Counted from the stretch's first letter, positions 44,361 through 54,571 are shown. The stretch: 64,000 bases of DNA from Shinella yambaruensis (GCF_022899355.1 NZ_JALJCK010000009.1:62001-126000); one strand, 5' to 3'. Notes: a model not told the origin generated them from the sequence alone. Numbers and translations: made by a program.

Positions 44361-45878
44361 TTGAACGGCGACGTGATCCGCGATATTTTCGTTATCGGTG
44401 GCGGCATCAATGGCTGCGGCATCGCGCGCGATGCGGCGGGCCGTGGTTATTCGGTCGTGCTTGCCGAGATGAAGGACTTTGCGTCGGGCACGTCCTCGGC
44501 CTCCACCAAGCTCATCCACGGCGGCCTGCGTTATCTCGAACATTACGAATTCCGCCTGGTGCGCGAGGCGCTGATGGAGCGCGAAGTGCTCTGGGCCATG
44601 GCGCCGCACGTCATCTGGCCGATGCGCTTCGTGCTTCCCTTCCAGAAGGGCGGCCTGCGCCCGGCCTGGCTCATCCGCCTCGGCTTGTTCCTTTATGACT
44701 ATATCGGCGGGCGCAAGCTGCTGCCGGCCACCCGCACGCTCGACCTTGCAAAGGACCCGGCGGGCGGGCCGCTGAAGAAGCTCTTCCGCAAGGCCTTCGA
44801 ATATTCCGACGGCTGGGTGGACGATGCCCGCCTCGTCGTCCTGAATGCCCGCGACGCCGCCGATCGCGGCGCGGATATCCGCACGGCTACCCGGGTCGTC
44901 ACCGCGCGCCGCGAAAATGGCCACTGGGCCGTCGAGACCGAGAATGTCGAGACGGGCGCGCGTGAAAATTTCCGGGCGCGCATGCTGGTCAATGCGGCCG
45001 GTCCCTGGGTCGACAAGGTCCTCTCCACCGCCTTCGGCCGCAACGACGTGCACAATGTCCGTCTCGTGCAGGGCAGTCACATCGTCGTGAAGACGAAGTT
45101 CTCCGATCCGCGCGCCTACTTCTTCCAGAACCCGGACGGGCGTATCATGTTCGCCATTCCCTACCAGGAAGAGTTCACGCTGATCGGCACGACCGACCGG
45201 GACTACCAGGGCGATCCCCGGGATGTTCGCATCAGCGACGCGGAAATCGACTATCTTTGCGCCTCGGCGAGCGAATATTTCGCCGAGCCGGTGAAGCGGG
45301 ACGACATCGTCTGGACCTATTCCGGCGTGCGCCCGCTCTTCGACGACGGCGCCAGCAAGGCGCAGGAAGCGACGCGCGACTACGTGCTGAAGGTCGAGGG
45401 CGGCGATGGCCAGGCGCCGTTGCTCAACATTTTCGGCGGCAAGCTCACCACCTACCGGCGCCTCGCCGAATCGGCGCTGGAGAAGATCGGGGATGCGATC
45501 GGCGCGAAGGGGGACCGCTGGACGGCCGGTTCGCGCCTGCCCGGCGGCGATTTCAAGGTCGACGGGTTCGATGCCGAGGTGAAGGGGCTTTCCGCGCGGT
45601 TCGCCTTCCTCGCCCCGGCCCATGCCCGCCGGCTCGTGCGGCTCTACGGCACGCGGGCGGCGGCGATGCTGGACGGCGCGAAGGGCATCGACGATCTCGG
45701 CCGGCATTTCGGCAGCGACCTTTATGAGCGCGAAGTGCGCTGGCTGATGAAGGAAGAATGGGCCCGGCATGCCGAGGACGTGCTGTGGCGGCGGACCAAA
45801 CGCGGATTGCATCTGACAGCCGCGGAGGCGGCTGTTCTGGAAGACTACATGGCGGCTGCACAGGCGGCCCCCCACTAG
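44361..45878 (+). CDS. glpD: Glycerol-3-phosphate dehydrogenase (respiratory, FAD)
   Basis: A 505-residue flavoprotein that oxidises glycerol-3-phosphate to dihydroxyacetone phosphate and reduces quinone at the inner membrane. It has the FAD motif DIFVIGGGINGCGIARDAAGR, SSASTKLIHGGLRYLE, ETENVETG and the later DRDYQGDPRD, GGKLTTYRRLAE. A TTG start at 44361 is chosen: GGGAGGGG lies five bases upstream and the protein then begins 8 residues before the FAD strand. GTG at 44373 is the alternative. It is followed by glpS 40 bases later. Confidence 0.94.
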   Translation: MNGDVIRDIFVIGGGINGCGIARDAAGRGYSVVLAEMKDFASGTSSASTKLIHGGLRYLEHYEFRLVREALMEREVLWAMAPHVIWPMRFVLPFQKGGLRPAWLIRLGLFLYDYIGGRKLLPATRTLDLAKDPAGGPLKKLFRKAFEYSDGWVDDARLVVLNARDAADRGADIRTATRVVTARRENGHWAVETENVETGARENFRARMLVNAAGPWVDKVLSTAFGRNDVHNVRLVQGSHIVVKTKFSDPRAYFFQNPDGRIMFAIPYQEEFTLIGTTDRDYQGDPRDVRISDAEIDYLCASASEYFAEPVKRDDIVWTYSGVRPLFDDGASKAQEATRDYVLKVEGGDGQAPLLNIFGGKLTTYRRLAESALEKIGDAIGAKGDRWTAGSRLPGGDFKVDGFDAEVKGLSARFAFLAPAHARRLVRLYGTRAAAMLDGAKGIDDLGRHFGSDLYEREVRWLMKEEWARHAEDVLWRRTKRGLHLTAAEAAVLEDYMAAAQAAPH

Positions 45879-45918
45879 CGACCTTTTCCGGTGGCTGGGA
45901 GGAACGACGGAGACAGGA

Positions 45919-47001
45919 ATGCTGGAACTCAAGAACATCACGAAGGTGGCGGGGGCGGAGACGCACATCCATCCGACCAACCTCGTGCTCGAGCGCGGCT
46001 CGCTCAACGTGCTGCTCGGCCCGACGCTGTCGGGCAAGACCTCGCTGATGCGGCTGATGGCCGGCCTCGACACGCCGACATCCGGTTCCGTCTGGTTCGA
46101 CGGCAAGGACGTGACGGGCGTGCGCGTGCAGGATCGTGGCGTCGCCATGGTCTACCAGCAGTTCATCAACTATCCGGCGCTGACCGTCTACGAGAACATC
46201 GCCTCGCCGATGCGCATCAAGGGCGCCGACAACGGGACCATCGACCGGGAAGTGCGCAAGGCGGCCGATCTTCTGAAGCTGACGCCCTATCTCGACCGCA
46301 CGCCGCTCAACCTTTCGGGCGGCCAGCAGCAGCGCACTGCGCTCGCCCGCGCCATCGTCAAGAATGCCAGCCTCGTGCTGCTCGACGAGCCGCTCGCCAA
46401 CCTCGACTACAAGCTGCGCGAGGAACTGCGCCTCGAACTGCCGAAGATCTTCGCCGCCTCCGGCGCGATCTTCGTCTACGCGACGACGGAACCCTCCGAG
46501 GCGCTGCTGCTCGGCGGCAACACGGCGACGCTCTCCGAGGGCCGTATCACCCAGTTCGGCCGCACGATCGACGTCTACCGCCGGCCGAACGATCTTCTGA
46601 CGGCCCGCACCTTCGCCGACCCGCCGCTCAACACGATGCAGGTGCTGAAGACCGGCGGCCATTTCGAGATCGGCGGCAAGCCGGTCCTGCCGGTGCCGGC
46701 GCATCTTGTCGCGCTGCCGGACGGCCCCTGCACCATCGCCTTCCATCCGCATCACCTTTCGCTCGCCAGCCAGCATCCGGCTTCTGCGAGCCTTCAGGCG
46801 CGCACGGCGATTTCCGAGATCGCCGGCTCGGAAAGCTTCATTCACATCGAGTTCGAGGGCAGCCGCTGGGTCATGCTCTCGCCGGGCATCCACGACATCG
46901 AGCCGGACGCGGTCATCACCGTCCATGTCGACACGCGCCACCTGATGGCCTTCGGCACGGACGGCAGGGCGATCGCGGAACCCGCGGCCGCGGCGGCCTG
47001 A
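45919..47001 (+). CDS. glpS: Glycerol ABC transporter ATPase GlpS
   Basis: A 360-residue MalK-type ATPase of the rhizobial glycerol importer GlpSTPQUV. Walker A is GPTLSGKTS (Lys40), the signature LSGGQ is intact (132-136), and Walker B is LVLLDEP. The usual H-loop histidine is missing: the stretch normally VTHDQ reads ATTEP, with Thr190 in place of His. A C-terminal regulatory domain follows. Paired with GlpT it would form an asymmetric dimer. RBS GGAGG is upstream. Confidence 0.92.
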   Translation: MLELKNITKVAGAETHIHPTNLVLERGSLNVLLGPTLSGKTSLMRLMAGLDTPTSGSVWFDGKDVTGVRVQDRGVAMVYQQFINYPALTVYENIASPMRIKGADNGTIDREVRKAADLLKLTPYLDRTPLNLSGGQQQRTALARAIVKNASLVLLDEPLANLDYKLREELRLELPKIFAASGAIFVYATTEPSEALLLGGNTATLSEGRITQFGRTIDVYRRPNDLLTARTFADPPLNTMQVLKTGGHFEIGGKPVLPVPAHLVALPDGPCTIAFHPHHLSLASQHPASASLQARTAISEIAGSESFIHIEFEGSRWVMLSPGIHDIEPDAVITVHVDTRHLMAFGTDGRAIAEPAAAAA

Positions 47002-47011
47002 GGAGGAGACC

Positions 47012-48082
47012 ATGGCACGCATCAATCTCGACCACATCCGCCACGCCTACGGCGAAAAGCCGAAATCGGAAGCGGACTATGCGCTGAAGGAAGTGCACCA
47101 CGAGTGGAACGACGGCGGCGCCTATGCGCTGCTCGGCCCCTCGGGCTGCGGCAAGACCACGCTGCTCAACATCATCTCCGGCCTGCTGCAGCCGTCCGAG
47201 GGGCGCATCCTGTTCGACGGCAAGGATGTCACCTACCTTTCGACGCAGCAGCGCAACATCGCGCAGGTCTTCCAGTTCCCGGTCATCTACGACACGATGA
47301 CGGTCTACGACAATCTCGCCTTCCCCTTGCGCAACCGCGGCGTCGCCGAACCGGAAGTCGATCGCCGCGTGCGCGAGATCCTGGAAATGATCGATCTCGC
47401 GGGCTGGGCGAAGAAGACGGCGCGCGGGCTCACCGCCGACCAGAAGCAGAAGATCTCGCTCGGCCGCGGCCTCGTGCGCAACGACGTCAACGCCATCCTG
47501 TTCGACGAGCCGCTGACCGTCATCGACCCGCATATGAAATGGGTGCTGCGCTCGCAGTTGAAGAAGCTGCACCGGCAGTTCGGCTTCACCATGGTCTATG
47601 TCACGCATGACCAGACCGAGGCGCTGACCTTCGCCGACAAGGTGGTGGTCATGTATGACGGCCAGATCGTGCAGATCGGTACGCCGGCCGAGCTTTTCGA
47701 AAAGCCGAGCCACACCTTCGTCGGCTACTTCATCGGCTCGCCGGGCATGAACGTGCTGCCGGCATTCATCGACGGCAACAGCATCAGGGTCGGTGAAGAG
47801 ACGCTTACGCTCGACTACCGGCCGCAGGTCGCCGCCGGCGCGAAGACGGAACTCGGCATCCGCCCGGAATTCATCGCGCTGTCGCGCGAGGGCATGCCGG
47901 TCTCGATCAGCAAGGTCGAGGATATCGGCCGGCAGAAGATCGTGCGCGCCGAATTCGCCGGTAAGCCGATCGCCATCGTCGTTCCCGAGGACGGCGAAAT
48001 CCCCGCCGAGCCGCGCGTCACCTTCGATCCCGCGGCCATCAACATCTACGCCGATTCCTGGCGTGTCGGCAGGGAGGGCTGA
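47012..48082 (+). CDS. glpT: Glycerol ABC transporter ATPase GlpT
   Basis: A 356-residue MalK-type ATPase, partner of GlpS. Walker A is canonical (GPSGCGKTT, Lys48), Walker B is AILFDEP and the H-loop is intact (VTHDQ, His199). The signature motif is degenerate: LTADQ (140-144) replaces LSGGQ. The defect is complementary to that in GlpS. The gene begins 11 bases after glpS behind GAGGAGGAG. Confidence 0.92.
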   Translation: MARINLDHIRHAYGEKPKSEADYALKEVHHEWNDGGAYALLGPSGCGKTTLLNIISGLLQPSEGRILFDGKDVTYLSTQQRNIAQVFQFPVIYDTMTVYDNLAFPLRNRGVAEPEVDRRVREILEMIDLAGWAKKTARGLTADQKQKISLGRGLVRNDVNAILFDEPLTVIDPHMKWVLRSQLKKLHRQFGFTMVYVTHDQTEALTFADKVVVMYDGQIVQIGTPAELFEKPSHTFVGYFIGSPGMNVLPAFIDGNSIRVGEETLTLDYRPQVAAGAKTELGIRPEFIALSREGMPVSISKVEDIGRQKIVRAEFAGKPIAIVVPEDGEIPAEPRVTFDPAAINIYADSWRVGREG

Positions 48083-48084
48083 CG

Positions 48085-48951
48085 ATGAACAAGACCTGGA
48101 ACAACAAGGCCTGGTTCATGGTCCTGCCCGTCCTGCTGCTCGTCGCCTTCTCGGCGGTGATCCCGCTGATGACGGTGGTGAACTATTCGGTGCAGGACAC
48201 GTTCGGCAACAACCAGTTCTTCTGGAACGGCGTCGGCTGGTTCTCCGACGTTCTGGAATCCGACCGCTTCTGGCAGGCGCTCGGCCGCAACCTGCTCTTT
48301 TCCGGCATCATCCTGACCATCGAGATCCCGCTCGGCATCCTGATCGCGCTCAACATGCCCAAGAAGGGCCTCGGCGTGCCGGTCTGCCTCGTCCTGATGG
48401 CGCTGCCGCTGCTCATCCCGTGGAATGTCGTCGGCACGATCTGGCAGGTGTTCGGCCGCGTCGACATCGGCCTGCTCGGCCGCACGCTCCATTCGCTCGG
48501 CATCAACTACAACTATGTCAACAACGTCTTCGATGCCTGGCTGACGCTGATCATCATGGACGTCTGGCACTGGACGAGCCTTGTCGTGCTACTCTGCTAT
48601 GCCGGCCTCGTCTCGATCCCGGAGGCCTATTACCAGGCCGCCAAGATCGACGGCGCCTCGCGCTGGGCCGTGTTCCGCTATATCCAGTTGCCGAAGATGA
48701 AGCGCGTGCTGCTCATCGCCTTCCTGCTGCGCTTCATGGACAGTTTCATGATCTATACCGAGCCCTTCGTCGTCACCGGCGGCGGCCCCGGCAACTCGAC
48801 CACCTTCCTGTCGATCGACCTCGTCAAGATGGCGATCGGCCAGTTCGACCTCGGCCCGGCCGCGGCCATGTCCATCATCTACTTCCTGATCATCCTGCTG
48901 CTCTCGTGGATCTTCTACACGGTCATGACCAGCAGCGACGAACAGGCGTGA
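48085..48951 (+). CDS. glpP: Glycerol ABC transporter permease GlpP
   Basis: A 288-residue inner-membrane permease of the MalF/UgpA class with about six transmembrane helices (FMVLPVLLLVAFSAVIPLM, LLFSGIILTIEIPLGILIAL) and the ATPase-contact EAA loop PEAYYQAAKIDGASRWAVFR. It starts 2 bases after the glpT stop behind GGAGGGCTGACG. With GlpQ it forms the glycerol pore. Confidence 0.92.
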   Translation: MNKTWNNKAWFMVLPVLLLVAFSAVIPLMTVVNYSVQDTFGNNQFFWNGVGWFSDVLESDRFWQALGRNLLFSGIILTIEIPLGILIALNMPKKGLGVPVCLVLMALPLLIPWNVVGTIWQVFGRVDIGLLGRTLHSLGINYNYVNNVFDAWLTLIIMDVWHWTSLVVLLCYAGLVSIPEAYYQAAKIDGASRWAVFRYIQLPKMKRVLLIAFLLRFMDSFMIYTEPFVVTGGGPGNSTTFLSIDLVKMAIGQFDLGPAAAMSIIYFLIILLLSWIFYTVMTSSDEQA

Positions 48952-48962
48952 GGGAGGAAACC

Positions 48963-49843
<881 letters not shown>

Positions 49844-49844
<1 letters not shown>

Positions 49845-50263
49845 TGGCCGCCGTCGCAAACCGCAACAACCGCTGGCCCGTGGCGCTTGCCGCCGTGCTC
49901 GCCGCCTATGCCGTCATCACCGGCCTCCTCGTCATGGCGATCCCCGTCAAGGACGGCGCGCGCGACTGGTTCGCCTCGCTCATTCCGGGCGGCTGGATGG
50001 CCTGGTCGTTCCCGACGGCCATGTTCTTTCTGACGATCTTCACGCTGATCGCGCTGATGGCGGTGTGGGAATATGCCCGTCCGGGCGGGTCCCCGCGCGT
50101 CGGCATCCTGCGCTTCGAGACGACCCGCGGCGACCGGCTCTTCGTGTCGCTGCTCGGCTCGGCGTTCATTCATCTCGCATGGCTGGGGCTCGTCGGCCCC
50201 AACCTGTGGTGGGCTCTTGCCTTGTCCGTGGTCTACGCCATCGGCGTGTTCCGCTTCGTCTAG
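49844..50263 (+). CDS. glpU: Small membrane protein GlpU (DUF2160)
   Basis: A 139-residue DUF2160 membrane protein with about four hydrophobic segments (VALAAVLAAYAVITGLLVMA, FFLTIFTLIALMAVWEYARP, LWWALALSVVYAIGVFRF). In rhizobial glp operons this gene always lies between the permeases and the binding protein, as I recall. It is translationally coupled to glpQ. Its exact role in glycerol uptake is not established. Confidence 0.88.
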
Positions 50264-50338
50264 GCAAAGGAAAGGGAGGCCCCGGGGAGAATAGGGGCCT
50301 TCGCGCATGCAATCGCAAAACCCCAAGGGAGGATCAAT

Positions 50339-52060
50339 ATGCGAAAGCAACTTCTGACGACGACGGCAGCCATGCTGCTGGCGTTCACCGGCTCCGCATT
50401 CGCGGACATGGATGCCGCCAAGAAATTCCTCGATGCGGAAATCGGCGACCTGTCCGCGCTCGACCGCGCCGGCCAGGAAGCGGAGATGCAGTGGTTCATC
50501 GATGCCGCCAAGCCCTTCGCCGGCATGGAGATCAAGGTCGTTTCGGAAACGATCACCACGCATGAATACGAATCGAAGGTCCTTGCGCCGGCCTTCACCG
50601 CCATCACCGGCATCAAGATCACCCACGACCTGATCGGCGAAGGCGACGTCATCGAGAAGCTCCAGACGCAGATGCAGTCGGGCGAGAACATCTACGACGC
50701 CTATGTCAACGACTCGGACCTGATCGGCACCCATTGGCGCTACCAGCAAGCCCGTTCGCTGACCGATTTCATGGCGAACGAAGGCAAGGACGTCACCAAT
50801 CCCGGCCTCGACCTCGACGACTTCATCGGCAAGTCCTTCACGACCGCGCCGGACGGCAAGCTCTATCAGCTGCCCGACCAGCAGTTCGCGAACCTCTACT
50901 GGTTCCGCTACGACTGGTTCAACGACGAGAAGAACAAGGCGGACTTCAAGGAGAAGTACGGCTACGACCTCGGCGTTCCGGTCAACTGGTCGGCCTATGA
51001 GGACATCGCCGAGTTCTTCACCGGCCGCGAGATCGACGGCAAGAAGGTCTATGGCCACATGGACTACGGCAAGAAGGACCCGTCGCTCGGCTGGCGCTTC
51101 ACCGATGCGTGGCTCTCGATGGCCGGCAACGGCGACAAGGGCATCCCGAACGGCCTGCCGGTCGACGAATGGGGCATCAAGGTCGACGAGAATTCCCGTC
51201 CGGTCGGCTCGTGCGTCGCCCGCGGCGGCGACACCAACGGACCGGCTTCGGTCTATGCCATCCAGAAGTACCTCGACTGGCTGAAGGCCTATGCACCGGC
51301 GGCTGCCGGCGGCATGACCTTCTCCGAATCCGGCCCGGTTCCCTCGCAGGGCGAAGTCGCCCAGCAGATGTTCACCTATACGGCGTTCACCGCCGACTTC
51401 GTGAAGGAAGGCCTGCCGGTCGTCAATGAGGACGGCACGCCGAAGTGGCGCTTCGCCCCGTCGCCGCACGGCGTCTACTGGAAGGACGGCATGAAGCTCG
51501 GCTACCAGGACGTGGGTTCCTGGACGCTGTTGAAGTCGACGCCTGAAGACCGCGCCAAGGCCGCCTGGCTCTATGCGCAGTTCGTCGTCTCCAAGACGGT
51601 CGACGTCAAGAAGAGCCATGTCGGCCTGACGCTCATCCGCGAATCCTCGATCGCCCATCCGTCGTTCACGGAGCGGGCGCCGAAGCTGGGCGGTTTGATC
51701 GAGTTCTACCGTTCGCCGGCCCGCGTGCAGTGGTCGCCGACGGGTACGAACATCCCGGACTATCCGAAGCTGGCACAGCTGTGGTGGCAGGCGATCGGCG
51801 ATGCCTCCTCGGGCGCCAAGTCCGCGCAGGAAGCCATGGATTCTCTGTGCGCCGAGCAGGAGAAGGTGCTGGAGCGCCTCGAGCGCGCCGGCGTCATGGG
51901 CGACATGGGTCCGAAGCTCGCCGAAGAGCACGATCTCGAATACTGGAACAAGGATGCCGTTGCGAAGGGCAACCTCGCGCCGCAGCTGAAGATCGAGAAC
52001 GAAAAGGAAAAGCCGCTCACCGTCAACTATGACGAACTCGTCAAGAGCTGGCAGAAGTAA
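50339..52060 (+). CDS. glpV: Glycerol ABC transporter substrate-binding protein GlpV
   Basis: A 573-residue periplasmic binding protein, larger than most ABC binding proteins but normal for the GlpV group. The signal peptide is about residues 1-22 (cleavage near SAFAD). The two-lobed domain includes KLQTQMQSGENIYDAYVNDSD and YQLPDQQFANLYWFRYDWFN. It delivers glycerol to GlpPQ. The start follows GGGAGGATCAAT. It is the last gene of the operon, with a terminator after a short gap. Confidence 0.92.
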   Translation: MRKQLLTTTAAMLLAFTGSAFADMDAAKKFLDAEIGDLSALDRAGQEAEMQWFIDAAKPFAGMEIKVVSETITTHEYESKVLAPAFTAITGIKITHDLIGEGDVIEKLQTQMQSGENIYDAYVNDSDLIGTHWRYQQARSLTDFMANEGKDVTNPGLDLDDFIGKSFTTAPDGKLYQLPDQQFANLYWFRYDWFNDEKNKADFKEKYGYDLGVPVNWSAYEDIAEFFTGREIDGKKVYGHMDYGKKDPSLGWRFTDAWLSMAGNGDKGIPNGLPVDEWGIKVDENSRPVGSCVARGGDTNGPASVYAIQKYLDWLKAYAPAAAGGMTFSESGPVPSQGEVAQQMFTYTAFTADFVKEGLPVVNEDGTPKWRFAPSPHGVYWKDGMKLGYQDVGSWTLLKSTPEDRAKAAWLYAQFVVSKTVDVKKSHVGLTLIRESSIAHPSFTERAPKLGGLIEFYRSPARVQWSPTGTNIPDYPKLAQLWWQAIGDASSGAKSAQEAMDSLCAEQEKVLERLERAGVMGDMGPKLAEEHDLEYWNKDAVAKGNLAPQLKIENEKEKPLTVNYDELVKSWQK

Positions 52061-52166
52061 GGCGAAACGGCCGAGGGCGGTGTTTCGCCCGCGGCCATCT
52101 CTCCGGCATTTCCGGTAAAGCCGCGACGCGGTCTTGCGGGAACTGCCGTACCATCCGATCCCCTTT

Positions 52167-52197
52167 GCCCGCGTGCCGAAAGGTGCGCGGGCCTTTT
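52167..52197 (+). terminator. Terminator of the glycerol operon
   Basis: An 11-bp stem (GCCCGCGTGCC / GGTGCGCGGGC, two G-U pairs) with a GAAA tetraloop is followed by CTTTT, about 105 bases after glpV. Confidence 0.85.
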
Positions 52198-52201
52198 CGT
52201 C

Positions 52202-52831
52202 TCAGCCGAGCCGCTTCACCCAGAGCGTATCGATGATGGAGGGGAAGAGCGTGTCGAGCATGTCCGTGTCGCTGCCGCATTCGGCCATGCGGGAAAGCTT
52301 CTTGTCGAGCGTCAGGTGGGCGAAACCGTGCGCCGTCGACCAGATGCCGATCAGCATGGCCTCGCCCTCGGCGTCGAGTTCCTCGCCTTCCTTCTGGCCG
52401 CGCAAGGCACGCACGGTTCGTTCGAGCGCATTCCAGGCCTCGCCCGTCGCCCGGTCCAGCGACGGCTGGTCGTGCAGCAGCATGTCGTGGCGGAACATCA
52501 GGTGGAAGCGGCCGGGAAATTCCACGGCGAAGCGCACATAGGCGACGCCCTGCGCCTTGAGACGTTCGGCCGTGCTGCCGGTGTCGCCGGCAATCGCCAG
52601 CCGGCGGGCAAGCTCCGCCCAGCCGAGGGCGGCGACCTCCGTGAGAAGGCCGGCCGTGCCGCCGAAATGGTGCGAGGGGGCGGCGGGCGAGACCCCGGCG
52701 CGCCGGGCGGTCTCGCGCAGCGTGAACCCTTCGAGGCCCCGCTCGGCGAGCAGCTCGTCGGCAGCGCGGATCAGCGCGTCGCGCAGGTCGCCGTGGTGAT
52801 AGCCGCGTTCGGCAGTTTTTTTCTCGTTCAT
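52202..52831 (-). CDS. TetR/AcrR family transcriptional regulator
   Basis: A 209-residue TetR-type repressor. The HTH in residues about 12-58 reads RDALIRAADELLAERGLEGF and then TLRETARRAGVSPAAPSHHF, with a TetR_C_33-like ligand domain after it. The ATG at 52831 (GAGG upstream) is preferred: the ATG at 52849 is only six bases from the palindromic operator, too near for a promoter. It diverges from an SDR gene across a gap that carries the palindrome, which predicts control of both. Confidence 0.87.
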   Translation of the reverse strand: MNEKKTAERGYHHGDLRDALIRAADELLAERGLEGFTLRETARRAGVSPAAPSHHFGGTAGLLTEVAALGWAELARRLAIAGDTGSTAERLKAQGVAYVRFAVEFPGRFHLMFRHDMLLHDQPSLDRATGEAWNALERTVRALRGQKEGEELDAEGEAMLIGIWSTAHGFAHLTLDKKLSRMAECGSDTDMLDTLFPSIIDTLWVKRLG

Positions 52832-52854
52832 CGCAGGCCTCGCAGACATGTCAT

Positions 52855-52869
52855 CTTTACAGTGTAAAG
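52855..52869. promoter_or_regulatory. Palindromic operator between tetR and the SDR gene
   Basis: CTTTACAGTGTAAAG is a perfect 7-1-7 palindrome in the divergent gap. A related half (TGTAAACACTG) follows about 18 bases later. It is the likely binding site of the adjacent TetR-type repressor. Confidence 0.65.
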
Positions 52870-52921
52870 ATTATGCGCTAGCACAATGTAAACACTGTTC
52901 AGATTTCTGCGAGGTATCATA

Positions 52922-53890
52922 ATGCGTGCAGCCCGTGTGGCAACCGCCGAGACGAGGCGGGAACCATGGACCCTTTCGCAGATGCCGGATCAGGCCGGCC
53001 GCCTTGCCGTCGTCACCGGCGCCAATAGCGGCCTCGGCTTCCTGACGGCGCGCGAGCTTGCGAGGAAGGGCGCCGCGGTCCTGATGACCGCGCGCGACGA
53101 GGGCCGGGGGGAGCGGGCGCTGGCCCGCATTCGCACCGAGCTTCCCGGGGCCGAGGTCATGCTCCGCCGGCTCGATCTTGCCGATCTCGACGATGTCGCG
53201 GCCTTTGCCGCCAGGCTTGTCGCCGAAGGCCGGCCGGTCGATCTCCTCATCAACAATGCCGGTGTCATGATGCCGCCGCACGGGCTGACGCGGCAGGGCC
53301 ACGAAACCCAGTTCGGTGTCAACCACCTCGCCCATTTCGCGCTGACGCTGCGCCTGCTGCCGCTGCTGTCCGCCGCGCCCGGTGCCCGTGTCGTCACGGT
53401 CAGCTCCGAGCTGCACCGGCGCGGCCGCATCCATTTCGAGGACATCAGGGGCGAGAAGGCCTATGGCCGCCTTGCCTTCTACGCCCAGTCGAAGCTCGCC
53501 AACGTGCTCTTCGCGCTGGAACTCGACCGCCGTCTCAAGGCGGCCCGCCTGCCGGTGCTCAGCGTGCTCGCCCATCCCGGCTATTCCGCCACCAACCTCC
53601 AGACCAGTGCGACATCGGGCGCGCTGCGCCTCTTCATGCGCATCGGCAACCGCTTCCTCGCGCAGAATGCCGAGCAGGGCGTGCTGAACCAGCTCCATGC
53701 GGCAACCGCCGAAGGCCTTGTCGGGGGCGAGTTCATCGGCCCCGACGGGTTTCGCGAGATGCGCGGCGCCCCCGCGATCGTGCAGCCACTGCCCGCCGCG
53801 ACCGATCCTGTCCTTGCCGCGCGGCTGTGGCGGCTGTCGGAAGACCTTGCCGGCCTCACCTTCCCTTCCGTTGCGGAGCACCTGCGATGA
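52922..53890 (+). CDS. Short-chain dehydrogenase/reductase (retinol dehydrogenase-like)
   Basis: A 322-residue SDR of the longer RDH/WW-oxidoreductase-like type. It has the cofactor motif AVVTGANSGLGFLTAREL, NNAGVMMPP, the serine of TVSSELHRRG and YAQSKLANVLFALEL. The substrate is unknown. It is divergent from tetR and shares the ATGA junction with the methyltransferase downstream, so both are probably regulated by TetR. Confidence 0.85.
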   Translation: MRAARVATAETRREPWTLSQMPDQAGRLAVVTGANSGLGFLTARELARKGAAVLMTARDEGRGERALARIRTELPGAEVMLRRLDLADLDDVAAFAARLVAEGRPVDLLINNAGVMMPPHGLTRQGHETQFGVNHLAHFALTLRLLPLLSAAPGARVVTVSSELHRRGRIHFEDIRGEKAYGRLAFYAQSKLANVLFALELDRRLKAARLPVLSVLAHPGYSATNLQTSATSGALRLFMRIGNRFLAQNAEQGVLNQLHAATAEGLVGGEFIGPDGFREMRGAPAIVQPLPAATDPVLAARLWRLSEDLAGLTFPSVAEHLR

Positions 53891-54453
53891 CCGCCCTGAC
53901 GATGGACGCCTATCATTTCTTCCGTGCCTGGATGCGCGATCCGCTGCGCGTCGCTTCGGTCACGCCCTCCGGCAAGGCGCTGGCGGACCTCATCGTGCGG
54001 GAAATCGGGCCGGAGACCGGCCGGGTCATCGAGCTCGGCCCCGGAACGGGCGTCTTCACGCGGGCCCTGCTGCGTCGCGGCGTCGCGGAGGAGAACATTG
54101 TCCTCGTGGAAATGGGAGCGGAATTCGCGGCGCTGCTGCAGCAGCGCTTTCCCAAGGCGCAGATCGCCTGCACCGATGCGGCGCGCATCGCCCGGTTCTG
54201 CGCCGCGCCCGCGGGCGCGGCGATCAGCGGCCTGCCGCTGCTCTCCATGCGGCCGGAGAAGGTTTTCGCCATTCTTGCCGGCACCTTCGCGCGGCTTGGC
54301 GAGGGGGCAGCGCTCTACCAGTTCACCTATGGCCTGCGTTGCCCGGTGCCGCGCGCCGTGCTCGACCGGCTCGGTCTCTCCGCCGTCAGGGTCGGCGGCA
54401 CGCTGCGCAACGTGCCGCCGGCCTTCGTCTACCGGATCAGCCGCAAGGGCTGA
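53887..54453 (+). CDS. Class I SAM-dependent methyltransferase (PmtA-like)
   Basis: A 188-residue methyltransferase with the SAM-binding motif VIELGPGTGVFTRALLRRG and a following acidic residue (VLVEMGAEF). The start FFRAWMRDPLRVASVTPSGK and SGLPLLSM resemble the rhizobial phospholipid N-methyltransferase PmtA and related rRNA adenine methyltransferase-like proteins. Phosphatidylethanolamine methylation is possible, but the substrate is not proven. The start at 53887 overlaps the SDR stop (ATGA). Confidence 0.78.
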   Translation: MTALTMDAYHFFRAWMRDPLRVASVTPSGKALADLIVREIGPETGRVIELGPGTGVFTRALLRRGVAEENIVLVEMGAEFAALLQQRFPKAQIACTDAARIARFCAAPAGAAISGLPLLSMRPEKVFAILAGTFARLGEGAALYQFTYGLRCPVPRAVLDRLGLSAVRVGGTLRNVPPAFVYRISRKG

Positions 54454-54494
54454 ACCGTCCAAAGACCGTTTGCCGGATTCCATGCATTGCGCAG

Positions 54495-54527
54495 CGCGGG
54501 GTCTTCCGCTAAGAGACCCCGCGGTTT
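54495..54527 (+). terminator. GC hairpin between the methyltransferase and lysC genes
   Basis: The stem CGCGGGGTC / GACCCCGCG (54495-54503 and 54515-54523), extendable by two further pairs, is followed by GTTTC. The weak T tract fits a terminator for the tetR-linked SDR/methyltransferase unit, though a leader hairpin of lysC cannot be excluded. Confidence 0.6.
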
Positions 54528-54571
54528 CTCCCGCGCGCTCGCGCGAACATCTGGAATAGCGGTACACACAA

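Noticed and set aside
52061-52089. Hairpin immediately after glpV as the operon terminator
   Set aside because: The 8-bp stem has no T tract; the stronger GAAA-loop hairpin at 52167-52197 with CTTTT is the better terminator.
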